From NCBI RefSeq assembly GCF_000156375.1, contig NZ_DS996361.1, positions 97,775 to 131,635 on the forward strand: DNA of 33,861 nt, written 5' to 3'. The notes beneath the pieces are model-generated. The model did not search any database, was not told the origin of the DNA, and saw only the letters and a program-made list of their open reading frames with translations. Positions 1 through 7,417 of the stretch are shown here, piece by piece (position 1 is the stretch's first letter; every line of letters starts with the position of its first letter). The position numbers were made by a program, and so were the translations under genes. Source of the stretch: Desulfovibrio piger ATCC 29098. GTDB taxonomy: Bacteria; Desulfobacterota; Desulfovibrionia; Desulfovibrionales; Desulfovibrionaceae.

Positions 1-147
1 GCCGTGGCCCAGGCGTGCCTGACCTGCGCTGCCAGCGGTCTGGCCTTTGCCGTGATATTCCTGCCCTTGAGCTACAGGCTGGCACCCGGCATACTGGAGC
101 CTGTCTGGCGGCGGCTGCGGCGCGGCCGTCCGCAGGGGCAGGCCTAG
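1..147 (+). CDS. C-terminal end of a membrane protein (partial)
   Basis: An open frame enters from the left edge and stops at a TAG at 145-147, giving 48 residues. The visible part is a hydrophobic helix of about 25 residues followed by a short basic tail rich in Arg (WRRLRRGRP). This is the usual look of the last membrane helix and cytoplasmic tail of a polytopic inner-membrane protein such as a transporter or flippase. The family cannot be named from this fragment. No terminator is visible between it and the next gene. Confidence 0.6.
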   Translation, partial: AVAQACLTCAASGLAFAVIFLPLSYRLAPGILEPVWRRLRRGRPQGQA

Positions 148-293
148 GGATGACGACGGGACGGCGCCTTTCGTGCCGGAGCTTTGACGGCAGCCCCCGA
201 CGGAAGGCCATGCTCCGGGAACAGGCTGTCCGCCATGCCCGGAACGCTCTCGGATGGCTGCATGTTTTTTCCACCACCATTGAGGAGACGAAG

Positions 294-743
294 ATGCAAA
301 AAATATTGCTGGCAGGCCTGCTGATCCTGTTGCTGGCCGTCCCCGCGCCGGCTGCGGCAAAGGAAGTGGCCGGTGTCTTTTTCCCTCTGCCTGAGGGCTG
401 GAGCGTCGTGGAGGAAAACACGTCCGGGACGACGTCCACCTTGCTGCTCCAGCAGGCGGATCGCCGGACGGCCATAGCCGTGATGGTGGCCGCCGATGCG
501 GGCCTTGCCCCCGCCCAGATCGCGGCGGAGCTGGCCTCCGTGACCGGCGCCACGGCCGATCCCGTGGAACGGGAGGGGCAGTACAGCTTCCCCATCAAGA
601 AAGACGGTCAGGATGGCGTCTGCTTTCTGGCGCAGTCCAATGGGCGTTTCGTCTTCGTCAGCGTGCTGGGCGAGCTGCCCCCGGCCGCGCCCCTGCTGGA
701 AGGCATGCGCTGCCCGGCCGATCCCGGACTCGTGCTGCGCTGA
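294..743 (+). CDS. Small secreted hypothetical protein (149 aa)
   Basis: The frame is open from position 15, but the start at 294 is preferred: it has a GAGGAGA ribosome site just upstream (282-288) and begins a clean signal peptide, with a Lys, a Leu-rich core and an Ala-rich cleavage region near residues 20-23. The mature part is about 125 residues, with a PLPEGW segment early on and a lone Cys pair (FCLA-like and MRCP segments) near the C-terminus. The layout resembles small periplasmic proteins of unknown function in Desulfovibrio-type genomes. No function is assigned. It is followed by a strong terminator. Confidence 0.6.
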   Translation: MQKILLAGLLILLLAVPAPAAAKEVAGVFFPLPEGWSVVEENTSGTTSTLLLQQADRRTAIAVMVAADAGLAPAQIAAELASVTGATADPVEREGQYSFPIKKDGQDGVCFLAQSNGRFVFVSVLGELPPAAPLLEGMRCPADPGLVLR

Positions 744-766
744 TAGTTTCCTGTCCTGAAAAGAGA

Positions 767-799
767 AAACGTCCCTGTGCTGTCACAGGGACGTTTTTT
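767..799. terminator. Intrinsic terminator, probably bidirectional
   Basis: A perfect stem ACGTCCCTGTG / CACAGGGACGT with a four-base loop is followed by six T on the plus strand and flanked by an A-rich stretch that would give a U-rich tail on the minus strand. It ends the 294-743 gene and lies about 95 nt beyond the stop of the leftward mnmA. Confidence 0.85.
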
Positions 800-892
800 A
801 TGGTCCGTTGGCGGAGCAGGATGCTTTAGGAAAAGCAGGCAGTGATGCCCCCTCCCGGATCTCTTTCCGGGGCTCCTTCCCGGGCCGTCTTG

Positions 893-2056
893 CTAGAACA
901 GTTCCCGTACCAGCGCGCCGGCCAGCACGCGGCCCTGCTCGTCGTAGATGGCAGCCACCTGTCCGGGGGCGCTGGGGAACTGCGGCTCCGCCAGCGTGAC
1001 GCGCAGGCCGTCGTCCGTGAGCTCCACCTGGGCGGGGGTGGGGCGCTGGCGATGGCGCAGGCGAGCCAGCAGGATGTCCGGCCACTGTTCGGGCGGGCAG
1101 AGCAGATTGACGGGACCGGTAAGGCAGCCGTGCATGCCCAGGCGGGCCCTGCCGCCCACCACGAGGGTATTGTCCTCCCCCTGCTTGCGCAGCACGTAGA
1201 GGGGCTCGCTGTGGGCGATGCCCAGGCCCCGGCGCTGGCCTTCGGTATAGCGCCACAGGCCTTCATGCCGGGCCAGAGGGCGCAGCACGGGGCGGCCGTC
1301 GCTGCCGGCCTCTTCCAGCAGGACGGGGCCGCTACCGGGCAGGGACAGGCCTTCCGCCTGCCAGCGCCGTTCCAGGAAGGCCCGGTAGGCGTCCTCCCCG
1401 GCGGGGATGAAGCATATCTCCTGGCTTTCCTGCGGAACGGGCACAGCCAGCCCCGCCTCTTTGACCTGCGCGATGCTGGTGGCCTTGTCCTGCCGGGCAA
1501 GGGGGAAGATAGCCCGGCGCAGGCGCTCCAGCGGCACGAGGGAAAGGAAGTAGCTCTGGTCCTTGGCCAGGTCGTCCGCCGCGGCCAGCATGGGCCCGGA
1601 AGGGCCGTCCAGCAGGCGGGCGTAATGGCCGGTGGCGATGCGGTCCGCGCCCAGGCTCAGGGCGGTGTCCAGCAGAGCCCCGAACTTGATGGCCCGGTTG
1701 CAGAGCGCGCAGGGGTTGGGCGTCCGGCCCCGGGCATAGGCCCGCACGAAGGGCGTGACGACCTCCCTGTCGAAGACCGCGCGCATGTCGGCCACATGCA
1801 GGGGGATGCCCAGCTGTCCGCAGGCCGTTTGCAGGCCTTCCACCGCCTGGCGGCTGGCGGGGGGCAGGGGCGCGGCCAGGGCTTCTGCCGCCGTGAGCAG
1901 GCGGGGGCCTTCAGGGGCCGGGCACGGCCCGGAGGAGGCGGCATCGGGCAGGAAGAGCCCGTGCAGGGCCAGGACGTCGTGTCCCTGTTCGCGCAGGCGC
2001 AGGAGGGCGCAGAGGCTGTCCACGCCGCCGCTGACGGCAACGGCCAGTTGTGTCAT
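893..2056 (-). CDS. mnmA: tRNA-specific 2-thiouridylase MnmA
   Basis: Product of 387 residues. It would thiolate position 2 of the wobble uridine in Lys, Glu and Gln tRNAs, using ATP and a persulfide sulfur in the cytoplasm. Visible motifs: the N-terminal PP-loop SGGVDS (residues 9-14), the first catalytic Cys in NPCALC (Cys116), ATGHYARL (141-148), DQSYFLS, the second catalytic Cys in SQEICF (Cys215), and TEGQRRGLG in the central domain. The start has an AAGGAGA ribosome site. Length is slightly above the usual 350-380 because of a Pro/Ala-rich insert around residues 40-70. A terminator at 2101-2131 separates it from the upstream ABC transporter genes, so it is probably transcribed on its own. 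Confidence 0.95.
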   Translation of the reverse strand: MTQLAVAVSGGVDSLCALLRLREQGHDVLALHGLFLPDAASSGPCPAPEGPRLLTAAEALAAPLPPASRQAVEGLQTACGQLGIPLHVADMRAVFDREVVTPFVRAYARGRTPNPCALCNRAIKFGALLDTALSLGADRIATGHYARLLDGPSGPMLAAADDLAKDQSYFLSLVPLERLRRAIFPLARQDKATSIAQVKEAGLAVPVPQESQEICFIPAGEDAYRAFLERRWQAEGLSLPGSGPVLLEEAGSDGRPVLRPLARHEGLWRYTEGQRRGLGIAHSEPLYVLRKQGEDNTLVVGGRARLGMHGCLTGPVNLLCPPEQWPDILLARLRHRQRPTPAQVELTDDGLRVTLAEPQFPSAPGQVAAIYDEQGRVLAGALVRELF

Positions 2057-2100
2057 CGAAAAGTCTCCTTGGCGTCCGGCCGGGCCGGAGGGAAGATGCG

Positions 2101-2131
2101 AAAACAGCCCGCCAGAAAAGCTGACGGGCTG
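2101..2131 (-). terminator. Terminator of the amino-acid ABC operon
   Basis: On the minus strand an 11-bp stem CAGCCCGTCAG / CTGGCGGGCTG with a five-base loop is followed by TTTT. It lies 27 nt after the ATPase stop codon and before the mnmA ribosome site. Confidence 0.75.
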
Positions 2132-2157
2132 CGGAAAACCTTGGGCCGGGAAACGGC

Positions 2158-2907
2158 TTACAGGATCTGGGTCAGGAACTGGCGCAGACGTGGATGGCGG
2201 GGCGAGTTGAACAGGGTGTCGGGCTTGCCCATTTCCAGGATCTGGCCGTGGTCCATGAAGATCAGGCGGTCGGCCACGGTACGGGCAAAGCCCATTTCGT
2301 GGGTCACGCAGATCATGGTCATGCCTTCTTCGGCCAGGCTCACCATAACGTCCAGCACTTCGCCCACCATTTCGGGGTCAAGGGCGGAGGTGGGCTCGTC
2401 GAAGAGCATGATGTCCGGCTGCATGGCCAGGGCGCGGGCGATGGCCACACGCTGCTGCTGGCCGCCGGAGAGCATGGCGGGATAGACGTTGGCCTTGTCG
2501 CTGATGCCCACTTTCTTGAGCAGCTTCAGGGCCATGGTCTCGGCTTCGGCCTTGGGGATGTTCAACAGCTTGCGCGGGGCCAGGGTCAGGTTCTGCAGCA
2601 CCGTCTTGTGCGGGAAGAGGTTGAACTGCTGGAAGACCATGCCGAGGTTGCGGCGCATCTCGTTGATGTTGTTGGCCTTGTCGTTGATGTCCTGCCCGTT
2701 GACGATGATGCTGCCGCCGTCGATCTCTTCAAGACGGTTGATGGAGCGCAGCAGGGTGGACTTGCCGGAGCCGGAAGGCCCGATGATGACCACGCGCTCG
2801 CCGGGAGCGATATCGAGGCTCACATCCTGCAGGGCCGGGAGCTGTCCGAAGTACTTCCAGACGTGGCGGATGCTGATGATGGGCTCGGTGCTATTTTTTT
2901 CTGTCAT
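2158..2907 (-). CDS. Polar amino-acid ABC transporter ATPase (GlnQ/HisP type)
   Basis: Product of 249 residues that hydrolyses ATP on the cytoplasmic face to power amino-acid import. It has Walker [10 protein letters not shown] (43-51), the Q-loop in [10 protein letters not shown], signature LSGGQQQR (146-153), Walker B IMLFDE (166-171) followed by PTSALDP, and the switch His203 in VTHEMGFAR. The start at 2907 is preferred over the longer open frame because the family begins with this short lead and the longer extension is Ser/Pro-rich antisense-like sequence. The gene overlaps the permease gene by 17 nt, so the two are translationally coupled. The substrate is not visible from the ATPase. 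Confidence 0.93.
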   Translation of the reverse strand: MTEKNSTEPIISIRHVWKYFGQLPALQDVSLDIAPGERVVIIGPSGSGKSTLLRSINRLEEIDGGSIIVNGQDINDKANNINEMRRNLGMVFQQFNLFPHKTVLQNLTLAPRKLLNIPKAEAETMALKLLKKVGISDKANVYPAMLSGGQQQRVAIARALAMQPDIMLFDEPTSALDPEMVGEVLDVMVSLAEEGMTMICVTHEMGFARTVADRLIFMDHGQILEMGKPDTLFNSPRHPRLRQFLTQIL

Positions 2908-3691
2908 AGTGATTGAGCCTCGCTTCGATGATGCTGACGATCTTGGAGAGGATGAGGGTGATGATGAGGTACACCAGGGCGACCACGGTGTAGGACTCGA
3001 AATAGCAGTAGCTCTTGGAGGCAAAACTGCGGGCGCGCTGCATCAGGTCGGGCATGCCGATGACGGAGACCAGGGCCGTATCCTTGAGCATGGCGATGCA
3101 TTCGTTGCCGACGGGCGGGATGATGGTGCGCCAGGCCTGGGGCAGCACCACGTAGAACATGGTCTGCACGCGGTTGAAGCCCAGCGAGCGGGCCGCCTCG
3201 GTCTGCCCGTGGGGGATGGCCAGGATGCCCGCGCGGAACACTTCGCCCATGTAGGCGCCGTAGCAGAAGCTCAGGGCGATGACGGCGGAGGTCACGCCTT
3301 CCATCTTCACCAGCATGGAGATGGCGAAGTAGATGTAGAAGATCTGCACCAGCAGGGGGATGCCGCGGATGACTTCCACATAGGTGGAGGCCAGCAGGTT
3401 GAAAAAGCGGTTGCGCGAGATGCGCCCCAGGCCGGTCAGCAGGCCCAGAGGCACGGCGCCGCAGATGGAGTAGGCCGTCACCTTGAAGGTGAGCAGCAGG
3501 CCGTCAGGCAGGAAGATGATGGCATCACGGTAGACCTGCGGCCCGGTGGTGCAGAGCAGCACCAGGGTGATGATGGCACCACACAGGGCGATGGACCATG
3601 CGTTGATGAGCCGCCATTCGCGAGGGTTCGGGATGGACGGGCCGTCCGTCACCATGATGATGTTGCCTTTGCTTTGCCCTTCGTCTTTCAT
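2891..3691 (-). CDS. Polar amino-acid ABC transporter permease (HisM/GlnP type)
   Basis: Product of 266 residues with about five membrane helices. The cytoplasmic EAA loop that docks on the ATPase is at about residues 165-186 ([12 protein letters not shown], then LPQA). [17 protein letters not shown] and [18 protein letters not shown] are typical of the His/Glu/Gln/Arg permease family. A 30-residue N-terminal extension precedes the first helix. Only one permease is present, so it would act as a homodimer, with the three binding proteins upstream as alternative substrate donors. It follows the binding-protein gene at 3796-4536 and overlaps the ATPase gene. Confidence 0.92.
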   Translation of the reverse strand: MKDEGQSKGNIIMVTDGPSIPNPREWRLINAWSIALCGAIITLVLLCTTGPQVYRDAIIFLPDGLLLTFKVTAYSICGAVPLGLLTGLGRISRNRFFNLLASTYVEVIRGIPLLVQIFYIYFAISMLVKMEGVTSAVIALSFCYGAYMGEVFRAGILAIPHGQTEAARSLGFNRVQTMFYVVLPQAWRTIIPPVGNECIAMLKDTALVSVIGMPDLMQRARSFASKSYCYFESYTVVALVYLIITLILSKIVSIIEARLNHYDRKK

Positions 3692-3722
3692 TGTACAGGT
3701 TGCCCCTTGTATGCGGGAACGC

Positions 3723-3746
3723 CGGAAGGGCCCGGAGGCCCTTCCG
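3723..3746 (-). terminator. Intercistronic hairpin between binding protein and permease
   Basis: A 10-bp stem CGGAAGGGCC / GGCCCTTCCG with a four-base loop and no T-run. It shares its core with the hairpins at 4714-4739 and 5678-5701. Lying between the first binding-protein gene and the permease, it more likely gives partial termination or 3'-end protection than a full stop, so that binding protein is made in excess of permease. Confidence 0.6.
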
Positions 3747-3795
3747 AACGGTTGTCACAAAATGGGGACCGGCGGTGCCGGTCGCGGCGGCTGCC

Positions 3796-4536
3796 CTAGT
3801 CGGCAGTGCCCATCCACTCGACCTTCAGCTTGTTTTCGGTGCCGTCGGCCTTGATCTCGGCAATGGCCTTGTTCAGGCGGTTCAGCATATCGGTGCGGCC
3901 CTTGCGCACGCAGAAGCCGAAGTATTCGGGATTGTTGTGCTGATAGGCGATGCCGAACTTGCCGGCGAAATCGGTACGCTTGTTGGCGTAGTACTTGGCG
4001 ACGGGGTCGTCACAGATGACAGCGTCCACACGGCCGGCGGCCAGGTCTTCGAAGGCCAGACCGATGTCGTCGTATTCGCGGATCTTGGCGCCCACGTTGG
4101 CTTCCTGCAGCACGAGCACGCCGGTGATGCCGATCTGGCTGCCCACGGTCAGGCCCTTGAGGTCGGCCAGGCTGTTGATCTTCTTGCCCTTGGGCATGAC
4201 CACGGCCTGCACCACGCCGTAGTAAGGTTCGGTGAAGTCGAAGGCCTTCTGGCGTTCGGGAGTGATGGTGGTGGAAGCGGCCAGCAGGTCATAGTTGCCG
4301 GCGGCCAGACCGGCGAAGATGCCGTCCCAGGCCACGTCGCGCAGTTCCATCTCATAACCGGCACGCTTGAGCACTTCCGTGGCGTAGGCGATGGAATAGC
4401 CGTTGGGCACCTTTTTGTCGTTCAGGAATTCCATGGGCGGATAGGTGCAGTTGGTGGCGACCACCAGGGTCTCGGCGGCCACGGACGTGCACATCATCAT
4501 GAGAGCACACAGGGTAAGCGTGAGTTTGCGGAACAT
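3796..4536 (-). CDS. Amino-acid ABC transporter substrate-binding protein, paralogue 1
   Basis: Product of 246 residues: a signal peptide (MFRKLTLTLCALMMMCTSVAA) and one periplasmic SBP family 3 domain. Motifs include YPPMEF, VAWDGIFAGL, TTITPERQKAFDF (the TxxR amino-acid carboxylate region), VGSQIGITG and the AAGRVDAVICDDPVA hinge. The start at 4536 is set by a GGAGG ribosome site and by alignment with the two paralogues, which have the same length. Cys residues lie at NCTYPP, VICDD and FGFCVRKG. It is the paralogue nearest the permease and the most diverged of the three. The ligand is not certain; a polar amino acid is likely. Confidence 0.93.
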   Translation of the reverse strand: MFRKLTLTLCALMMMCTSVAAETLVVATNCTYPPMEFLNDKKVPNGYSIAYATEVLKRAGYEMELRDVAWDGIFAGLAAGNYDLLAASTTITPERQKAFDFTEPYYGVVQAVVMPKGKKINSLADLKGLTVGSQIGITGVLVLQEANVGAKIREYDDIGLAFEDLAAGRVDAVICDDPVAKYYANKRTDFAGKFGIAYQHNNPEYFGFCVRKGRTDMLNRLNKAIAEIKADGTENKLKVEWMGTAD

Positions 4537-4613
4537 AATGCTGCCTCCAAAGGTTGATGAAGATGTTTGGCCTGAGGCTCGCGCCCGCATGCCAAAACCG
4601 GCCAAACTGCGTT

Positions 4614-4642
4614 TTATTAGCCGCGCAGGCCCCTGTCGTCAA
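4614..4642 (-). promoter_or_regulatory. Promoter of binding-protein paralogue 1
   Basis: Minus strand TTGACG (4642-4637), 17 nt, TAATAA (4619-4614). It matches almost exactly the promoters of the other two paralogues. The transcript would start near 4607. Its leader can fold a GTTTGGCC / GGCCAAAC hairpin before the ribosome site. Confidence 0.65.
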
Positions 4643-4704
4643 TACCCGGCGGGCGCCGGAGCGGCAGTTTTCCCGCCTGCGGGGCCTTGCCGTCCGTTCC
4701 GGGA

Positions 4705-4739
4705 CAAAAAACGAGGGAAGGGCCCGCAGGCCCTTCCCT
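4705..4739 (-). terminator. Terminator after binding-protein paralogue 2
   Basis: Minus strand stem GGGAAGGGCC / GGCCCTTCCC, loop of four bases, followed by CTCG and six T. It is the only one of the three repeated hairpins with a clear T-run. It lies between paralogue 2 and the promoter of paralogue 1. Confidence 0.75.
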
Positions 4740-4783
4740 TAGGATGACAGAAGGATGGCCGGTACGTCCGGCCGGGGGATGGT

Positions 4784-5524
4784 CTAGTCGGCGGAGCCCA
4801 TCCACTTGATCTTCAGCTTGTCTTCGGTGCCGTCGGCCTGCATGCTGGCGATGGCCTTGTTGAGGCGCTCCAGCAGCTCGGTCTCGCCCTTGCGCAGGCA
4901 GAAGCCGTAGTATTCGGGATCCTTGTGCAGGTAGGCCACGGAGAACTTGCCGGCGAAGTCTTCGCGCTTGTTGGCATAGAACTTGGCCACGGGGTCGTCA
5001 CAGATGACGGCGTCGGTACGGCCGGCGGCCAGGTCTTCGAAGGCCAGGCCGATGTCGTCGTATTCCTTGATCTTGGCGCCCACGTTGGCCTTGCGCAGCA
5101 CGAACACGCCGGTGATGCCGATCTGGCTGCCCACGGTCAGGCCCTTGAGGTCGGCCAGGCTGTTGATCTTCTTGCCCTTGGGCATGACCACGGCCTGCAC
5201 GGCACCATAGTAGGGGATGGTGAAGTCGAAGGCCTGCTGGCGCTCGGGGGTGATGGTGGTGGAGGAAGCCAGGATGTCGTAGTTACCGGCGGCCAGACCG
5301 GCGAAGATGCCGTCCCACGCCACGTCGCGGAAGGTGATCTTCAGGCCCGCGCGTTTGGCGATCTCATGGATGTAGTCGATGGAATAGCCGGTGGGGACCT
5401 TCTTGTCCGTCAGGAATTCCATGGGCGGGAAGGCACAGTTGCCGGCGACCACGAGGGTCTTGGCGGCCACGGGAGTGCACATCAGGACGAGTGCGCACAG
5501 GGTAAGGGTGAGTTTGCGGAACAT
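4784..5524 (-). CDS. Amino-acid ABC transporter substrate-binding protein, paralogue 2
   Basis: Product of 246 residues: signal peptide MFRKLTLTLCALVLMCTPVAA, then an SBP family 3 domain with CAFPPMEF, TFRDVAWDGIFAGL, TTITPERQQAFDF, VGSQIGITGVFVL and AAGRTDAVICDDPVA. Ribosome site and start context are the same as in paralogue 1 (GGAGGCAGCATTATG on the minus strand). The ligand-facing segments differ slightly from paralogue 1 (HEIAKRAGLKITF against TEVLKRAGYEMEL), which points to a related but possibly different ligand. It is transcribed from its own promoter and ended by its own terminator. Confidence 0.93.
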   Translation of the reverse strand: MFRKLTLTLCALVLMCTPVAAKTLVVAGNCAFPPMEFLTDKKVPTGYSIDYIHEIAKRAGLKITFRDVAWDGIFAGLAAGNYDILASSTTITPERQQAFDFTIPYYGAVQAVVMPKGKKINSLADLKGLTVGSQIGITGVFVLRKANVGAKIKEYDDIGLAFEDLAAGRTDAVICDDPVAKFYANKREDFAGKFSVAYLHKDPEYYGFCLRKGETELLERLNKAIASMQADGTEDKLKIKWMGSAD

Positions 5525-5601
5525 AATGCTGCCTCCGGAAAATGGGAAAAAAGGCCTGGACCAGACCGGGCATCCGTGCCGGGCCCGGCCAGGATTGGGT
5601 C

Positions 5602-5630
5602 TTATTAGTCGCGCGGGCCCCGGGCGTCAA
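5602..5630 (-). promoter_or_regulatory. Promoter of binding-protein paralogue 2
   Basis: Minus strand TTGACG (5630-5625), 17 nt, TAATAA (5607-5602), the same hexamers and spacing as for paralogue 1. The leader down to the start at 5524 contains nested GC-rich inverted repeats. Confidence 0.65.
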
Positions 5631-5677
5631 TAGGTTTTCCGGGATTTTCCGGCCCCGCCGCACAGGGCCGGAAACGC

Positions 5678-5701
5678 AGGAAGGGCCCGCAGGCCCTTCC
5701 T
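5678..5701 (-). terminator. Hairpin after binding-protein paralogue 3
   Basis: Stem AGGAAGGGCC / GGCCCTTCCT with a four-base loop, same core as 3723-3746 and 4714-4739. The T-run is poor (TGCGTTTCC on the minus strand), so termination may be partial. Confidence 0.6.
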
Positions 5702-5746
5702 AGATGTCGTGGGATGATGACCATGGGTGCCGGCCGGGGTGTCCGG

Positions 5747-6487
5747 CTAGTCGGCGGAGCCCATCCACTTGATCTTCAGCTTGTCTTCGGTGCCGTCGGC
5801 CTTCATGGCGGCGATGGCCTTGTTGATGCGCTTCACGAGTTCGGTCTCGCCCTTGCGCACGCAGAAGCCGAAGTATTCGGGATCCTTGTGCAGGTAGGCC
5901 ACGGAGAACTTGCCGGCGAAGTCTTCGCGCTTGTTGGCGTAGAACTTGGCCACGGGGTCATCGGCGATGACGGCGTCGATACGGCCGGCGGCCAGGTCTT
6001 CGAAGGCCAGGCCGATGTCGTCATATTCCTTGATCTTGGCGCCCACGTTGGCCTTTTGCAGCACGAACACGCCGGTGATGCCGATCTGGCTGCCCACGGT
6101 CAGGCCCTTGAGGCCGGCCAGGCTGTCGATCTTCTTGCCCTTGGCCATGACCACGGCCTGCACGACGCCGTAATACGGGTCGGAGAAGTCGAAGGTCTTC
6201 TGGCGTTCGGGGGTGATGGTGGTGGAGGAGGCCAGGATGTCGTAGTTGCCCGAGGCCAGACCGGCAAAGATGCCGTCCCAGGCCACGTCACGGAATTTCA
6301 TGTCAAAGCCGGCACGCTTGGCCACTTCCTTGATGTAATCGATGGAATAGCCGGTGGGGACTTTTTTGTCGTTCAGGTATTCCATGGGCGGGTAGCCGCA
6401 GTGTCCGGCCACCACCAGGGTCTTGGCGGCCACGGCCGAGGACATGAGGACAAGGAAGCACAGGGCAAGGGTCAGTTTACGGATCAT
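5747..6487 (-). CDS. Amino-acid ABC transporter substrate-binding protein, paralogue 3
   Basis: Product of 246 residues: signal peptide beginning MIRKLTLALCFLVLM, then an SBP family 3 domain with CGYPPMEY, KFRDVAWDGIFAGL, TTITPERQKTFDF and VGSQIGITGVFVLQ. It differs from the other two in having IADD instead of ICDD at the hinge, so it has lost one of the shared Cys residues. The start at 6487 follows the same GGAGGCAGC ribosome site. It is the first of the three in transcription order. Its leader carries an 11-bp hairpin at 6518-6548. Confidence 0.93.
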   Translation of the reverse strand: MIRKLTLALCFLVLMSSAVAAKTLVVAGHCGYPPMEYLNDKKVPTGYSIDYIKEVAKRAGFDMKFRDVAWDGIFAGLASGNYDILASSTTITPERQKTFDFSDPYYGVVQAVVMAKGKKIDSLAGLKGLTVGSQIGITGVFVLQKANVGAKIKEYDDIGLAFEDLAAGRIDAVIADDPVAKFYANKREDFAGKFSVAYLHKDPEYFGFCVRKGETELVKRINKAIAAMKADGTEDKLKIKWMGSAD

Positions 6488-6517
6488 ATCGCTGCCTCCG
6501 GAAGATTGATGGGATAG

Positions 6518-6548
6518 GTCCCGGCATGTGACACACGCATGCCGGGAC
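6518..6548 (-). promoter_or_regulatory. Leader hairpin of binding-protein paralogue 3
   Basis: A perfect 11-bp inverted repeat GTCCCGGCATG / CATGCCGGGAC around a nine-base loop lies between the promoter and the ribosome site. There is no T-run, so it is not a terminator. It could stabilise the mRNA or be a binding site. Confidence 0.5.
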
Positions 6549-6563
6549 GGCCAACCATATCTT

Positions 6564-6592
6564 GTCTTATGCGGGAGGGCCAGCGCCGTCAA
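6564..6592 (-). promoter_or_regulatory. Promoter of binding-protein paralogue 3
   Basis: Minus strand TTGACG (6592-6587), 17 nt, TAAGAC (6569-6564). The -35 box begins five bases after the stop codon of the upstream NYN gene, with no terminator between, so read-through from that gene is also possible. Confidence 0.6.
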
Positions 6593-6597
6593 CTGCC

Positions 6598-7287
6598 TTA
6601 CCAGCTGTTGCCCGGGGCGGGGCCGTCGTCCTCGTCGTCCTCGTCATTGGCGCCGGGGGCCATGCGCGACAGGGTATCGCGCAGGGGGCGGGCCTGGGGC
6701 AGGGCGGCATTGCCGGGAGCGGCGTCCGCCTCATCCTCGAGGCGCTCGTCCTTGAGGGCCTGCTGCAGGAACCAGTCCTCGCGGATGCGCCAGGAGGCCG
6801 CGGCCGTGTAAGCGGGCGAGGAATAGCCCACGGAAAGGATCAGGGTGCGGCGGGCGTGTTCCTGCAGGCGGATGAGCAGGGGCGTGAAGTCCGCGTCGCC
6901 GGACAGGATGATGAACTCGTCGAAATGGGTGGGGTGGGAAAGGTCGTCCATGCAGTCCATGACCAGATGGATGTCCGTACTGGTCTTGCCGCGGGTGGTC
7001 AGGGGCGGACAGTCCACCACCTGGAAGGCGCTGCGGATGAAATGGTAACGGAACTCCTGATAGCGCTGGGGGTTGAGGTAACACATGCGCTTCAGGATGC
7101 GGCGGCGCACGCCGTCACCATAGAGGATGCGCAGGGCGTGGTTCTCGATCCAGCGCACCCAGCGGTAGGGGGCCATGCCGAAGGCCCGGGCCGCTTCGGG
7201 ATCTGCTTCAAGGAAACGGGTGTAAATGTTGTCAAAGTCCACATACAGGGCGCTGTACACTTCATCAAAACCGGTAAAACGTGCCAT
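6598..7287 (-). CDS. NYN-domain protein (PIN-like ribonuclease fold)
   Basis: Product of 229 residues. The N-terminal 150 residues match the NYN/LabA-type PIN-like fold: VDFDNIY with acidic residues Asp17 and Asp19, KTSTDIHLVMDC (Lys101, Asp105, Asp111) and the strongly conserved ILSGDADFTPLL (127-138). The acidic residues would bind a divalent metal, and the family is thought to cleave RNA; the substrate is unknown. The C-terminal 60 residues are low-complexity, ending in an acidic DEDDEDD run. The start has a GAGGAG ribosome site, and a promoter at 7323-7351 fits. It is divergent from the ligase-like gene. Confidence 0.85.
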   Translation of the reverse strand: MARFTGFDEVYSALYVDFDNIYTRFLEADPEAARAFGMAPYRWVRWIENHALRILYGDGVRRRILKRMCYLNPQRYQEFRYHFIRSAFQVVDCPPLTTRGKTSTDIHLVMDCMDDLSHPTHFDEFIILSGDADFTPLLIRLQEHARRTLILSVGYSSPAYTAAASWRIREDWFLQQALKDERLEDEADAAPGNAALPQARPLRDTLSRMAPGANDEDDEDDGPAPGNSW

Positions 7288-7322
7288 AATCTCCTCAATC
7301 GCTTATGAAATAAAGTTGAGTT

Positions 7323-7351
7323 TACTTAGCGCAGCGGGGGCCGGGTGGCAA
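7323..7351 (-). promoter_or_regulatory. Promoter of the NYN-domain gene
   Basis: Minus strand TTGCCA (7351-7346), 17 nt, TAAGTA (7328-7323), about 35 nt before the start codon. Confidence 0.5.
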
Positions 7352-7359
7352 GAGGCGGC

Positions 7360-7388
7360 TTGAATTCGGCAAACCCTGCCGCTATGGT
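7360..7388 (+). promoter_or_regulatory. Promoter of the ligase-like gene
   Basis: TTGAAT (7360-7365), 17 nt, TATGGT (7383-7388). A CAGGAGG ribosome site follows at 7403-7409 and ATG at 7418. Confidence 0.5.
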
Positions 7389-7417
7389 GCCGCTATCGCA
7401 ATACAGGAGGCCCAAAG

